A stretch of DNA of 50,490 nucleotides from Deltaproteobacteria bacterium (GTDB lineage: Bacteria > Desulfobacterota > Binatia > UBA12015), in contig JAJCZO010000366.1 in the NCBI GenBank assembly GCA_029262355.1, positions 1-50,490 of the forward strand. The letters run 5' to 3'. Shown here piece after piece: positions 34,037-41,679 of this stretch. The notes under the pieces are model-generated. The model was not told the origin of the DNA. It did no database searches and was given only the letters and a program-made list of their open reading frames with translations. Numbering within the stretch: the first letter of the stretch is position 1; each line of letters starts with the position of its first letter. A program made the translations under genes and the position numbers.

Positions 34037-35044
34037 GTGGGTTGGTACAGAACCAGAACCGCATTCATCGGATTGAAGAGATTGGCCACGCTACCCGAGG
34101 AGGACAAGCAGGCGTGCATCGATGCGTATAAGTTCTTCCAGCGCATGCAGGCCGGGGAGAAGACCGAAACGGCGGACGAGACGAAGGCCGTCGCGGACTA
34201 CTACAAGGTCTTGAACAACATGCTGTCGGTCTTCGACCTGGAGAAGCTCTACATTCCTCCGTTGTTGAACGAGTCGGAGGGCTTGTATGGCAACCAGCTG
34301 TTGTGCGAGCGGGCCGTACTCGAGGAGATGGCCCTGAGCGACCCCGAGGAGTCCCACCTGTTGGACATGGGATGCGGAAGGGGAAGGATCTCCCATCACT
34401 TCGCGACGCTGACCGGCGGCCAGGTATCCGGTTACAACATCGATCCCAATCAAGTGGAAAACGCCATCGATTGGGCCGCGGAATGCGCAATGAGCGATCG
34501 ACTGCACTTCAAGGTCGGGGACCATCACGAACCTCTCGCGTACGAGTCGGAAACCTTCGACGGATGCTTCTCCTTCCAGGCGGTGTGGCCCTTCTTCAAG
34601 AAGGAGGAGTTGGGTGCTCACGCCAGCGAGATGTACCGTGTCTTGAAGCCGGGTTCTCGATACGCCTGCTCGGAGTATCTGTTGACTCCCTTTTTCGATT
34701 GGGAGAACGACGAGCATGTCGCCCTTCACAGGCTCTTCCTCCCGACTCTGGCTGCCACCCAATCGATGTATCCGGCCGACGTCTGCGCGGCGTTGAAAGA
34801 AGCCGGATTCGAGATCCTCGTTTCCGCGCCATCGAAGAGCGAAGCCTGGCCGCTCTGCGAGCAGAAGCGCGATCTGATCCTCATGGGCCGAAGATTCATC
34901 CGAGGCCTCGAGGCCGTCGGGATCGCACCCGCCTGGGTCGAGGAATCGATCGATCTTCTTCAGAAAGGCGGACAAGCCTGGACGGAGGCCGAACGAGCCA
35001 AGATAGCCGACTTGAACTGGCGAATCGTCGCCGAAAAGCACTGA
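34037..35044 (+). CDS. SAM-dependent methyltransferase, sterol/Erg6-like
   Basis: A 335-residue class I methyltransferase. SAM motif I is LLDMGCGRGRISHHFA, followed by VSGYNIDPNQVENA. The upstream helix NNMLSVFDLEKLY and this NID-x-x-Q pattern resemble C24-sterol methyltransferases (Erg6/SMT), and FDGCFSFQAVWPF with MYRVLKPGSRYACSEYLL (motif post I to III) agrees. The classical YEWGWG sterol signature is not seen, so the acceptor may be another lipid or secondary metabolite. GTG start, AAGGGAG upstream. Stands alone with a hairpin leader and a terminator-like stem after it. Confidence 0.7.
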   Translation: MGWYRTRTAFIGLKRLATLPEEDKQACIDAYKFFQRMQAGEKTETADETKAVADYYKVLNNMLSVFDLEKLYIPPLLNESEGLYGNQLLCERAVLEEMALSDPEESHLLDMGCGRGRISHHFATLTGGQVSGYNIDPNQVENAIDWAAECAMSDRLHFKVGDHHEPLAYESETFDGCFSFQAVWPFFKKEELGAHASEMYRVLKPGSRYACSEYLLTPFFDWENDEHVALHRLFLPTLAATQSMYPADVCAALKEAGFEILVSAPSKSEAWPLCEQKRDLILMGRRFIRGLEAVGIAPAWVEESIDLLQKGGQAWTEAERAKIADLNWRIVAEKH

Positions 35045-35064
35045 CCGACGACTTCGCCCGACCG

Positions 35065-35086
35065 CGGCCGTCCCCCGGGACGGCCG
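35065..35086 (+). terminator. Terminator-like hairpin after the methyltransferase
   Basis: Perfect 10-bp stem CGGCCGTCCC-CC-GGGACGGCCG, 20 bases after the stop codon, followed by TCTCT rather than a T-run. Confidence 0.45.
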
Positions 35087-35228
35087 TCTCTGCACGCGCG
35101 GGGCGCGAGAGGATCGGCTTGGGCCAAGCGCGGGCCGAGCGAAAACCGGGAGCCCACCAGGCCCCCCCCGGTCAGTCCCGAAGCTGGCAGCGGGGCGAAA
35201 GCCCCTGCTACACGAGCCGAACGAGTAG

Positions 35229-35306
35229 AGCGGCTGACCGGGATTGAACCGGCGACATCCAGCTTGGGAAGCTGGACGTCAGGTCCGGTCACGCCCGTCC
35301 ACCCGC
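35229..35306 (-). tRNA. tRNA-Gly(CCC)-like sequence, D-arm not canonical (possible pseudo-tRNA)
   Basis: On the minus strand: acceptor GCGGGTG pairs 6 of 7 with CAGCCGC, discriminator T73 as in bacterial tRNA-Gly. The anticodon arm is CCAGC-TTCCCAA-GCTGG (anticodon CCC), with a 5-base variable loop and a T-arm GCCGG-TTCAATC-CCGGT with the standard T-loop. The 24 bases between acceptor and anticodon stems are too long and form no normal D-stem with GG in the loop, and CCA is not encoded (CTA). So the 3' half is genuine tRNA sequence and the 5' half looks replaced. This is typical of a recombined tRNA end. Confidence 0.45.
35259..35280 (+). repeat. tRNA-Gly anticodon-arm repeat, copy 1
   Basis: CCAGCTTGGGAAGCTGGACG plus TC, inside the tRNA-Gly-like sequence. 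Identical to copy 3 (39033-39054); two mismatches to copy 2 (36180-36201). Confidence 0.75.
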
Positions 35307-35419
35307 GGGACCTCTCCTTGGTCTCCGCCATGGCAATGCCGCTGGGAATCAGCTCGCTACCGAAAGCGGCTTCGGGAGACGGCGCAGGTGCCCGCGGGCC
35401 ACGCGACGAGTCGTCACTG

Positions 35420-35839
35420 TCACTCCGGAGCACCGTGGACGCGGAAGCCGAGTGCGCGCGCGGCGGTGGCAAGCTCAGCGTCGTGGGTTGCGAAAATCAT
35501 CGATGCCTCGCGCTCTCGAACCCGAACCGCCGTCGCGAGATGCAACGCGTCCAGGGTGCCCAAGCCGGTCGGAAATGGGTCCGCGGCCCTTGCCAGGATA
35601 CAGGCATCGAACCGGACGAGATCGAAACCTCGCAAGCGCTCCAGGATCTCTGCACGACGGTACGCCACTTCGTCGTCGTGGAGGCCCAGGCGAAGTCTCG
35701 CCCGATCGATCGTCCGGAGACATTCGATTCTGATCAACTCGCTCGACAGCGCGCTCGTGATGCGACTCCAGACTCGGAGTCGGCGCGGCTCTCCGAGTAC
35801 AATTCGGAGCAGAACCGACGAGTCCACGTACGCGATCAA
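35420..35839 (-). CDS. vapC: VapC-type PIN-domain toxin
   Basis: A 139-residue PIN-domain endoribonuclease. IAYVDSSVLLRIVLGE carries the first catalytic Asp, then SELIRIECLR (Glu), GTLDALHLATA (Asp) and the end motif FATHDAELATAARALGF. The start is taken as TTG at 35839-35837, overlapping the VapB stop (TTGA) and giving the usual N-terminus LIAYVDSS; the frame is open earlier but that part overlaps VapB. VapC toxins cut specific RNAs, often initiator tRNA or 23S rRNA. It lies between copies 1 and 2 of the tRNA-Gly arm repeat. Confidence 0.85.
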   Translation of the reverse strand: MIAYVDSSVLLRIVLGEPRRLRVWSRITSALSSELIRIECLRTIDRARLRLGLHDDEVAYRRAEILERLRGFDLVRFDACILARAADPFPTGLGTLDALHLATAVRVREREASMIFATHDAELATAARALGFRVHGAPE

Positions 35840-36093
35840 CGGCGACCCCGCTCCTCCGCGAGAAGTTCCAGCGACGTCATCTCCCAATGAGCGGCCCGCA
35901 CGCGCCGGTCGCGGATCGACGAAAACGGCACGCTGGCCCCGACGACGGTCGGCCGCGCGGGGGCCGCAGCGATGGGCACCACCCTCGCGATCGGGCGAGA
36001 CCGGTCGGTCACCTCGATCTCGGCGCCCCGTTCAACCTCCCGCAGATGGCTCGAGAGCCGATCCTTGAGCTCTGCGATCTTGACCCGCTTCAT
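35836..36093 (-). CDS. vapB: VapB-type antitoxin (PHD/AbrB-like)
   Basis: An 85-residue protein. The N-terminus MKRVKIAELKDRLSSHLREV with GAEIEVTDRSRPIARVVP is the PHD/YefM-type antitoxin DNA-binding domain that pairs with VapC toxins. The C-terminal helix (HWEMTSLELLAEERGRR) would wrap the toxin. Start at ATG 36093, which lies inside a 12-bp inverted repeat, a natural autoregulatory operator. Overlaps the toxin start by 4 bases. Confidence 0.85.
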   Translation of the reverse strand: MKRVKIAELKDRLSSHLREVERGAEIEVTDRSRPIARVVPIAAAPARPTVVGASVPFSSIRDRRVRAAHWEMTSLELLAEERGRR

Positions 36094-36114
36094 GGCTATA
36101 TCTAGCCATGAAGC
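36087..36114. promoter_or_regulatory. vapBC operator palindrome
   Basis: Perfect 12-bp arms GCTTCATGGCTA and TAGCCATGAAGC with spacer TATC, covering the VapB start codon. Binding of the VapBC complex here would block both transcription and ribosome access. Confidence 0.6.
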
Positions 36115-36179
36115 ATCTGCAGGTGCAACCCTACACGTGGTTGGGATCCCGCCACTGCCCATGGCCACCCCGCCCCCAT

Positions 36180-36201
36180 CCAGCTTGGGGAGCTGAACGT
36201 C
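36180..36201 (+). repeat. tRNA-Gly anticodon-arm repeat, copy 2
   Basis: CCAGCTTGGGGAGCTGAACG plus TC; 20 of 22 bases equal to copies 1 and 3. No T-arm or acceptor sequence beside it, so not a tRNA gene. Confidence 0.65.
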
Positions 36202-36278
36202 AGCACGCAGCCGCCCACCGCGCGCGCCACCACCTCACGCGGCGGACCGCCCCTGTCGTCCGCGGCCCCGAGACCCTG

Positions 36279-36363
36279 CGCAACGATCCGTGCCGATGCG
36301 GCAGCAGCCCGGAAGTGCAAGAAGTGCTATCTCGGCAAGGACACGCCCGAGCCGGCGGGCTGA
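36279..36363 (+). pseudogene. Frameshifted SEC-C zinc-motif remnant
   Basis: The frame reads RNDPCRCGSS up to 36308. Dropping one C from the CCC at 36308-36310 lets it continue RKCKKCYLGKDTPEPAG and stop at 36361. Together that is the SEC-C motif (PCxCGS...KxKxC-C/Y) found at the C-terminus of SecA and many small proteins. Only the motif end is visible; no start was found upstream. It lies directly before the GTG of the next gene. Confidence 0.5.
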
Positions 36364-36382
36364 CGCGCAACGAGGGGATCCC

Positions 36383-37594
36383 GTGCCACGAACCGACAAA
36401 CATCGGTGGACCTTCGCCGCCCGATTTCGGCGCCGGTCGTTCGGATGGAAATCGCAGCCCGCCGTGAAGCGTGTGCGGGAGGCCGTTTCCGAGATCAAGA
36501 AGGTCGCGCGCAAGGACCTCCTCCTGTCTGCAGACGGAGCGGTGCGTTTTCTCGAGAAGGTCTCGCCGGCACTCGAGCAGGTGAACAGCTCATCGGGCGC
36601 CATCGGTTCGGCCGTGAACCGGGCCATCGACGCCCTGGTCCCCATCATCGCCGACGCGCCTGCGGACCAGAAGACGCGCGCCGCCTGGCTCGAGCGCCTG
36701 TGGCAGGCCCACGCCGACGACCAGATCCCCTACATCGAGTCGCTCGCGGACTCGTGGGGGGACCTCTGCGGCTCACCCGAAGTTGCATCGACCTGGGCGG
36801 ACGAGCTGATCAGCGTGGTCGAGACGTCGTGGAGCCCCGATCCGGAACTCCGCGGGTTCTTCCGCGGCACTTCGGCTTGCCTCTCGTCGCTCCTCGCCGC
36901 TGGGCGGCACGAGGAGCTGCTCGCACTGCTGGAGAAGGCGCCTCACCAGCACTGGCACGATCGACAGTTCGGCGTCCGCGCCCTGGCCGCAATGGGCAGG
37001 AAGGCCGAGGCGATCCGGTACGCCGAGGCTTCGCGGGACCAGGGCAATCCCCGGACCGCGATCGCGAGGACCTGCGAGGAGATCCTGCTCGGCTCGGGGC
37101 TCGCCGACGAGGCCTACGCGCGGTATGCCGCCGAAGCCAACATGGCTTCTTCCTACCTCACCTCCTTCCGAAACGTAGCCCGGAAGTATCCTCACAAGGC
37201 TCCGCGCGAGATCCTCCGCCACCTGGCAGACCGCACGCCGGGCGAGGAAGGGAAGTGGTTTGCGCCAGCGAAGGACGCCGGGTTGTACGACGAAGCGATC
37301 GAGCTGGCACGCCTCGGCCCCTGCGACCCCCGAACGCTCACCCGTGCGGCACGCGACTTCGCCGAAGCAAACCCGCCGTTTGCCGTCGAGGTCGGGTTGC
37401 TGGCGTTTCACTGGCTGGCTCTCGGATATGGGTACGAGATCACCTCCCTCGATGTCCGCGCCGCGTTCGCGAACACGATGAGGACGGCGGAGAGCGCCGG
37501 AAGCACCGAGGCGACCCGAGAACGGATTCATGGCTTCGTGGAGCCCGACGACTTCATGCGCAAGGTTCTGGGGCGCGACCTGGGGAGACGATAG
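36383..37594 (+). CDS. Unknown helical-repeat protein
   Basis: A 403-residue protein started by GTG (GAGGGG site upstream). Family not recognised. It is almost wholly alpha-helical with TPR/HEAT-like periodicity (AALAAMGRKAEAIRYAEASR-type units, here LAAMGRKAEAIRYAEA, then SGLADEAYARYAAEANMAS and GLYDEAIELARLG). A basic N-terminus (RWTFAARFRRRSFGWK) and a C-terminal FVEPDDFMRKVLGRDLGRR complete it. No signal peptide or membrane segment. It follows a SEC-C remnant and precedes a Fic protein by about 110 bases on the same strand, inside the segment bounded by tRNA-arm copies 2 and 3. Its place suggests an accessory gene of that module. Confidence 0.6.
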   Translation: MPRTDKHRWTFAARFRRRSFGWKSQPAVKRVREAVSEIKKVARKDLLLSADGAVRFLEKVSPALEQVNSSSGAIGSAVNRAIDALVPIIADAPADQKTRAAWLERLWQAHADDQIPYIESLADSWGDLCGSPEVASTWADELISVVETSWSPDPELRGFFRGTSACLSSLLAAGRHEELLALLEKAPHQHWHDRQFGVRALAAMGRKAEAIRYAEASRDQGNPRTAIARTCEEILLGSGLADEAYARYAAEANMASSYLTSFRNVARKYPHKAPREILRHLADRTPGEEGKWFAPAKDAGLYDEAIELARLGPCDPRTLTRAARDFAEANPPFAVEVGLLAFHWLALGYGYEITSLDVRAAFANTMRTAESAGSTEATRERIHGFVEPDDFMRKVLGRDLGRR

Positions 37595-37707
37595 GCTGCT
37601 CCGGGGAATACTTAAGAACGAAAACTTGACTAGTGGCCCCTCCTGGTAAAGAATTCTTTACTAGATATCGACCCAAGTCACGGGAACGTTCCAAGTGGCC
37701 ACTGGTG

Positions 37708-38892
37708 ATGAAGCCAAGAAAGACAGGCACCTACGAGCGAACCACGGTGAGTGGGGAGGTGGTGGCGGCCTTTCTTCCGGCGCCGCTGCCGCCCGCGCGA
37801 CCCCGGCTCGCCATCGAAGGTCCCCTGGTCGGAAGGCTCCGTGCCGCCGAGCAGGCGCTGGTCCGGCTCGAAGTCGCCGGCGAGATGGTGCCGTCGCTCG
37901 ACTGGTTCATCTACGCCTTCGTGCGCAAAGAGGCGGTGCTGTCCTCGCAGATCGAAGGAACGCAGGCCACACTCGTCGACCTGCTCACCTTCGAGGCGGA
38001 CGGCGAGGAAAGCCCGGCGAACGCCGACATCGAGGAGGTCTGCAACTACCTCGATGCTCTCCGTTTCGCGCGGGCGCGGCTCGGCAATCCGCGGGGCTTG
38101 CCACTCACGATGCGTCTGCTCAACGAATCCCACGCCCACTTGATGCAGGGAGTTCGGGGCGCCAACAAGCGAGCGGGGGAAATTCGTCGCACCCAGAACT
38201 GGATCGGCGGCACCCGGCCGGGGACCGCTGCCTTCGTACCACCGCCTCCGCACGCTCTGGGCAAACTGCTCTCGGCGTTCGAGAAGTATATCCACGCCGA
38301 TGATGCGTTGCCGCATCTGGTGCGAGCCGGACTGCTCCACGTCCAGTTCGAGGCGATTCATCCCTACCTCGACGGCAACGGACGCATGGGGCGACTTCTC
38401 GTGACGCTGCTTCTCGAACACTGGGCGCTTCTCACGAAGCCACTGCTCTACCTGAGCCTCTTCTTCAAGCGACATCGCGACGACTACTACGAACGACTCG
38501 GTGCCGTCCGCACGCGGGGCGACTGGGAGGGGTGGACCGACTTCTTCCTCGAGGGCGTGGCGACCATCGCGGACGAGGCGACTGCTTCGGCGCGCGAGCT
38601 CTTTGCGCTGGTATCCGAGGACCGAACGCGGGTTCTAGGCGACTCCGGAACGTCCATCGCGGCCGTTCGCCTCTTCGAGCTACTCCCTCGCCACCCCGTC
38701 GTTTCGGTGGCCTTCGCGACGACCCACCTCAATGTCAGCAAGCCCACCGCCGGCCGCGCCGTTGGAGCCCTCGAACATGCGGGTGTACTCGTGGAGACCA
38801 CCGGGAAGAAGCGAGATCGCTCGTGGGTGTACGAGCGCTACCTCGATCGGCTTCGTGTGGGCACCGAGCTGGAAGCACCCGGACGTCCGTAA
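37708..38892 (+). CDS. Fic-domain AMPylator-type protein with built-in inhibitory helix
   Basis: A 394-residue protein. The Fic core HPYLDGNGRMGR (218-229) is complete with the catalytic His218 and the GNGR anion hole. The N-terminal domain carries LSSQIEGTQ, i.e. the S-x-x-x-E-G inhibitory motif (Ser79, Glu83), so it is a class II, self-inhibited Fic. Residues ~300-394 are a winged-helix (NVSKPTAGRAVGALEHAGVL). Class II Fic proteins transfer AMP to targets once the inhibitory Glu is displaced. ATG at 37708 chosen; a GTG start 25 codons earlier has less typical residues. Confidence 0.85.
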   Translation: MKPRKTGTYERTTVSGEVVAAFLPAPLPPARPRLAIEGPLVGRLRAAEQALVRLEVAGEMVPSLDWFIYAFVRKEAVLSSQIEGTQATLVDLLTFEADGEESPANADIEEVCNYLDALRFARARLGNPRGLPLTMRLLNESHAHLMQGVRGANKRAGEIRRTQNWIGGTRPGTAAFVPPPPHALGKLLSAFEKYIHADDALPHLVRAGLLHVQFEAIHPYLDGNGRMGRLLVTLLLEHWALLTKPLLYLSLFFKRHRDDYYERLGAVRTRGDWEGWTDFFLEGVATIADEATASARELFALVSEDRTRVLGDSGTSIAAVRLFELLPRHPVVSVAFATTHLNVSKPTAGRAVGALEHAGVLVETTGKKRDRSWVYERYLDRLRVGTELEAPGRP

Positions 38893-39032
38893 GTGCGGCC
38901 CGACGATTCGGAACCCACCCGGACCCTCGTCATCGAACGAAACTCGCGCGCCTCTGCGTGTGGCCACGAGAAACCCTCAGCGAAACAGGCCCTGCCAAAG
39001 ACGGCGACGAACCAAGCACGGCCCGCCTCGCT

Positions 39033-39054
39033 CCAGCTTGGGAAGCTGGACGTC
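39033..39054 (+). repeat. tRNA-Gly anticodon-arm repeat, copy 3
   Basis: CCAGCTTGGGAAGCTGGACG plus TC, identical over 22 bases to copy 1. No other tRNA parts flank it. Confidence 0.75.
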
Positions 39055-39304
39055 GCCCATGGCAGACCAAAGCCTCCACCGAAGGAGACGAAACCGCGCC
39101 CCCTTGCAGACCCCTCACAGACGAAGTACGTCGCTGCGCGATTATGCACGTCGCGCTTCACGCCTCGCGGGCAGGCTCCGTCGGTTGCGCCCGAGACGGG
39201 TGAATGGACGCCTTCGCGCGGGACTTTCCCGAGCTGCCACGAGCGGAGCGAGAACTCGGAACCCAGCTGGCTCGAACGACGTTCCGCCATCACGCCCCCC
39301 CCGG

Positions 39305-39333
39305 CTGTCATCGCGAGAGAACACAACTGTAAC
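39305..39333 (+). promoter_or_regulatory. Possible Pho-box-like half-sites
   Basis: CTGTCAT (39305-39311) and CTGTAAC (39327-39333) are 22 bases apart, twice the 11-base repeat of PhoB sites, but the unit between them does not match. About 70 bases before an OprP-type porin start. Confidence 0.25.
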
Positions 39334-39399
39334 TCAATCGCCACAAATCACCGGTAGGGTCTGCCGAGAACCTGAAGGACCGAGAGGAACGGAAACACA

Positions 39400-41109
39400 A
39401 TGGGACACGGAATACTTGCGCCAACGCCGACCCGTGCGCGCCGCCTAAGCGGGGCAACTCATGGCAACGAAGTCGGATGCGCGTCGTCCGCCGTCTGCCG
39501 CCGCGCAGGGCGAACGGGCTCCGGGCGGCGTCGAGTCGCCCGAGCGAAGTTCCTGGTCCTCACCCTTCTCGTGGTCCTCTTGCCGCGTCCCGCGGTCGCT
39601 GGAGAGATCGACCCGGCCGTGCAGGCGCAACTCGATGCCATGCGCGAGATGCTCGAGCGGCAGAACGAGATGATTCAGCGGCAGAGCGACGTGATCGAGC
39701 GTCTCGAGAAGCGCCTGGATGGTGCGACCCCGGTCAAAGCGCCGCCCACCAAGCCGAAGCCGGCAGAACGCGCCGCCCCACAGCCGAAACCCACGCCTGC
39801 CCAGCCCTACTTCCAGCCCGTACAGCAAGAGGACCCCATTCCGCCGATCTCGCCCGATCAGCCTGACTTGATCGAGGCGAAGCAAGAGCCGGCGCAAGAA
39901 GAGGAGTCGACACTCGCCGGCTTCGAAGCCGGCTACGATAAGGGCTTCGTGATCCGTTCGAAGGACCCCGAGACGACCGACGCGGCCTTCGAGCTGAAGA
40001 TCAACGGGCGCATGCAGTTTCGCTACAGCCTGTTCGAGCGCACGAGCGACGAATGGGTCGACGGGACGGGTCGCGTGCGGCGGATCCAGAACCGGAGCGA
40101 CTTCGAGATCGAGCGCGCCCGACTGGCCTTCTCCGGCTACGCGATCTCGCCGAAGCTCCAGTACTTCATCAACCTCGACGGCGACACAGACGACAACCAC
40201 AGCGTGGTCCTCCACGACATGTGGTTCAACTACGACTTCAACCGGTACTTCAACCTGCACATTGGCAAGGCGATGATCCCGGGCAGCCGTGACTGGCTGA
40301 ACGGATCCACTCGGACTCGCTTCGTCGATAGATCTCTCGCGACCACGTTCTTCCGACCGGATCGGTCGATCGGCATCTTCTCGACCGGCGAGCCGCTGGA
40401 CAACTTCTACTACGAGGTGATGGTCGCGAACGGAATCGCCACCAGCGACCTCAAATTCGGTGAAGTCGACAAGAACTTCGCCTTCTCGAGTACGATGTTC
40501 TGGGACCCCTGGGGCAACTACGGCAAGGGATACGTCGACCTCGAGGGGCACGAGGACCCAGCCGCGCTGGTCGGCGCCTCGTTCACGTACGCCGGCGTTC
40601 AGGGCCGAGACGTCGCGGGCTTGCCGGTGCAAGAGCTCTTCGCGCTACGCCTGGCCAACGGTTCCCGGGTCGTCGAAGAGGGACTCTTCGCGCCGGATGT
40701 GACGCTCAGCAGCCTGGACTTCTATCTCTGGGCGTTCGACGCCGGCGTGAAGTGGAGGGGGTTCAGTGCAAACGGCGAGCTCTTCTACCGCGTGTTGGAC
40801 GATCTGCAGGGCGATGGGCCGATCCCCATCCAAAGCGTCTACAACTACGGCTTCTACTACGAGATGGGTTACATGATCATCCCGGAGCGCTTCGACTTCA
40901 ACGTGCGAACGTCCCAGATTCTCGGGCAGTTCGGGTACGGCGGGGAATACGCCGGAGGGTTCAACTACTACATCCTCGGCACACAGAAGGTGAAGCTCTC
41001 GACCGACGTGACTCGTGTGGCGCACAGTCCGACGAGCAACTCAGGTCCGGGGTACCGGCCGGGCGACAACGGGTGGTTGTGGCGCCTCCAGATGCAGATC
41101 GCCTTTTGA
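39400..41109 (+). CDS. OprP/OprO-type outer-membrane porin with N-terminal coiled coil
   Basis: 569 residues. From residue ~50 there is a signal-like segment (AKFLVLTLLVVLLPRPAVAG). A coiled coil (AQLDAMREMLERQNEM, IQRQSDVIERLEKRLDG) comes next, then a Pro/Lys-rich linker. The phosphate-selective porin barrel (FELKINGRMQFRYSLF, FEIERARLAFSGYAISPKLQ, ending MQIAF) closes the protein. The ~47 residues before the signal are unusual. ATG 39400 has AGAGGA upstream, but an ATG in another frame at 39461 is also plausible, so a frameshift in the leader is possible. The coiled coil probably reaches the peptidoglycan. Likely anion (phosphate) uptake. Confidence 0.8.
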   Translation: MGHGILAPTPTRARRLSGATHGNEVGCASSAVCRRAGRTGSGRRRVARAKFLVLTLLVVLLPRPAVAGEIDPAVQAQLDAMREMLERQNEMIQRQSDVIERLEKRLDGATPVKAPPTKPKPAERAAPQPKPTPAQPYFQPVQQEDPIPPISPDQPDLIEAKQEPAQEEESTLAGFEAGYDKGFVIRSKDPETTDAAFELKINGRMQFRYSLFERTSDEWVDGTGRVRRIQNRSDFEIERARLAFSGYAISPKLQYFINLDGDTDDNHSVVLHDMWFNYDFNRYFNLHIGKAMIPGSRDWLNGSTRTRFVDRSLATTFFRPDRSIGIFSTGEPLDNFYYEVMVANGIATSDLKFGEVDKNFAFSSTMFWDPWGNYGKGYVDLEGHEDPAALVGASFTYAGVQGRDVAGLPVQELFALRLANGSRVVEEGLFAPDVTLSSLDFYLWAFDAGVKWRGFSANGELFYRVLDDLQGDGPIPIQSVYNYGFYYEMGYMIIPERFDFNVRTSQILGQFGYGGEYAGGFNYYILGTQKVKLSTDVTRVAHSPTSNSGPGYRPGDNGWLWRLQMQIAF

Positions 41110-41188
41110 TCGCAGTCCGCATCTGACCGGCCGTGGACGACCGCTGCGTCGGACGAGTGCAGCGCCCACTCGAAATGTTCGCCTCCAG

Positions 41189-41587
41189 CTACGTGCCCCG
41201 ATACGCCGCGAGCAAGCCGGGAAAGGACGGAGAGCGCACCAACCCGCTCACGCCAGCCGAGACACCTTCGAGAAACGCTGCGCGATCCGGGGCCTCGCCA
41301 TCCAAGAGAACCGTCCCGTTTCGGATCGCAGTCAACAAGCTCGCTCCCTCATCGGCCAGATCCAACACCGCCCAACGCGTCGAGATGAACAACAGCTGAG
41401 GATCCGCGGGGGCCTCCACGACCTCCACGATTCCGAGACCGAACCGAAGGGCAACGACCTCGCCTCCCACCCTCAGCTCAACCTCCCTCGTCCCCAGGCG
41501 ATCGCACATCGCCCGATACGCCTCGGGACACTCGCTACCGAGGGCCACGAGCGAAGCTCTCACGAAGTCTACGAGTCGTGTCCCCAT
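41189..41587 (-). CDS. SCP2-like small protein
   Basis: A 132-residue cytosolic protein. VELRVGGEVVALRFG, then FISTRWAVLDLADEG, LLTAIRNGTVLLDGEAPDRA and a final LVRSPSFPGLLAAYRG suggest an SCP2/sterol-carrier-like alpha/beta fold, which binds hydrophobic ligands. The match is by pattern and moderate. ATG at 41587 chosen; the frame is open to 41983 but overlaps the SRCR gene and is Arg/Gly-rich. Downstream of the SRCR gene on the same strand, about 90 bases away. Confidence 0.55.
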   Translation of the reverse strand: MGTRLVDFVRASLVALGSECPEAYRAMCDRLGTREVELRVGGEVVALRFGLGIVEVVEAPADPQLLFISTRWAVLDLADEGASLLTAIRNGTVLLDGEAPDRAAFLEGVSAGVSGLVRSPSFPGLLAAYRGT

Positions 41588-41679
41588 GGCCGAGGTTCCA
41601 TGCGGCAAACGATCCTGCGCCGCGGCAAGAGAAGAAGGCGCGCCCCCGAGAAACACGCGCCTCGGGGGCGCACCGCCCA

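Larger units (their letters stand above)
38893..39399. other. Intergenic region holding repeat copy 3 and the porin promoter zone
   Basis: 507 bases without an accepted gene. Contains the third tRNA-Gly arm repeat (39033-39054) and a pair of CTGT(C/A)A boxes (39305-39333). Open frames here are Arg/Pro-rich in several phases and look non-coding. Confidence 0.4.

Noticed and set aside
36180..39054. Repeat copies 2 and 3 as tRNA genes
   Set aside because: Only the anticodon arm is present; acceptor and T-arm are missing.
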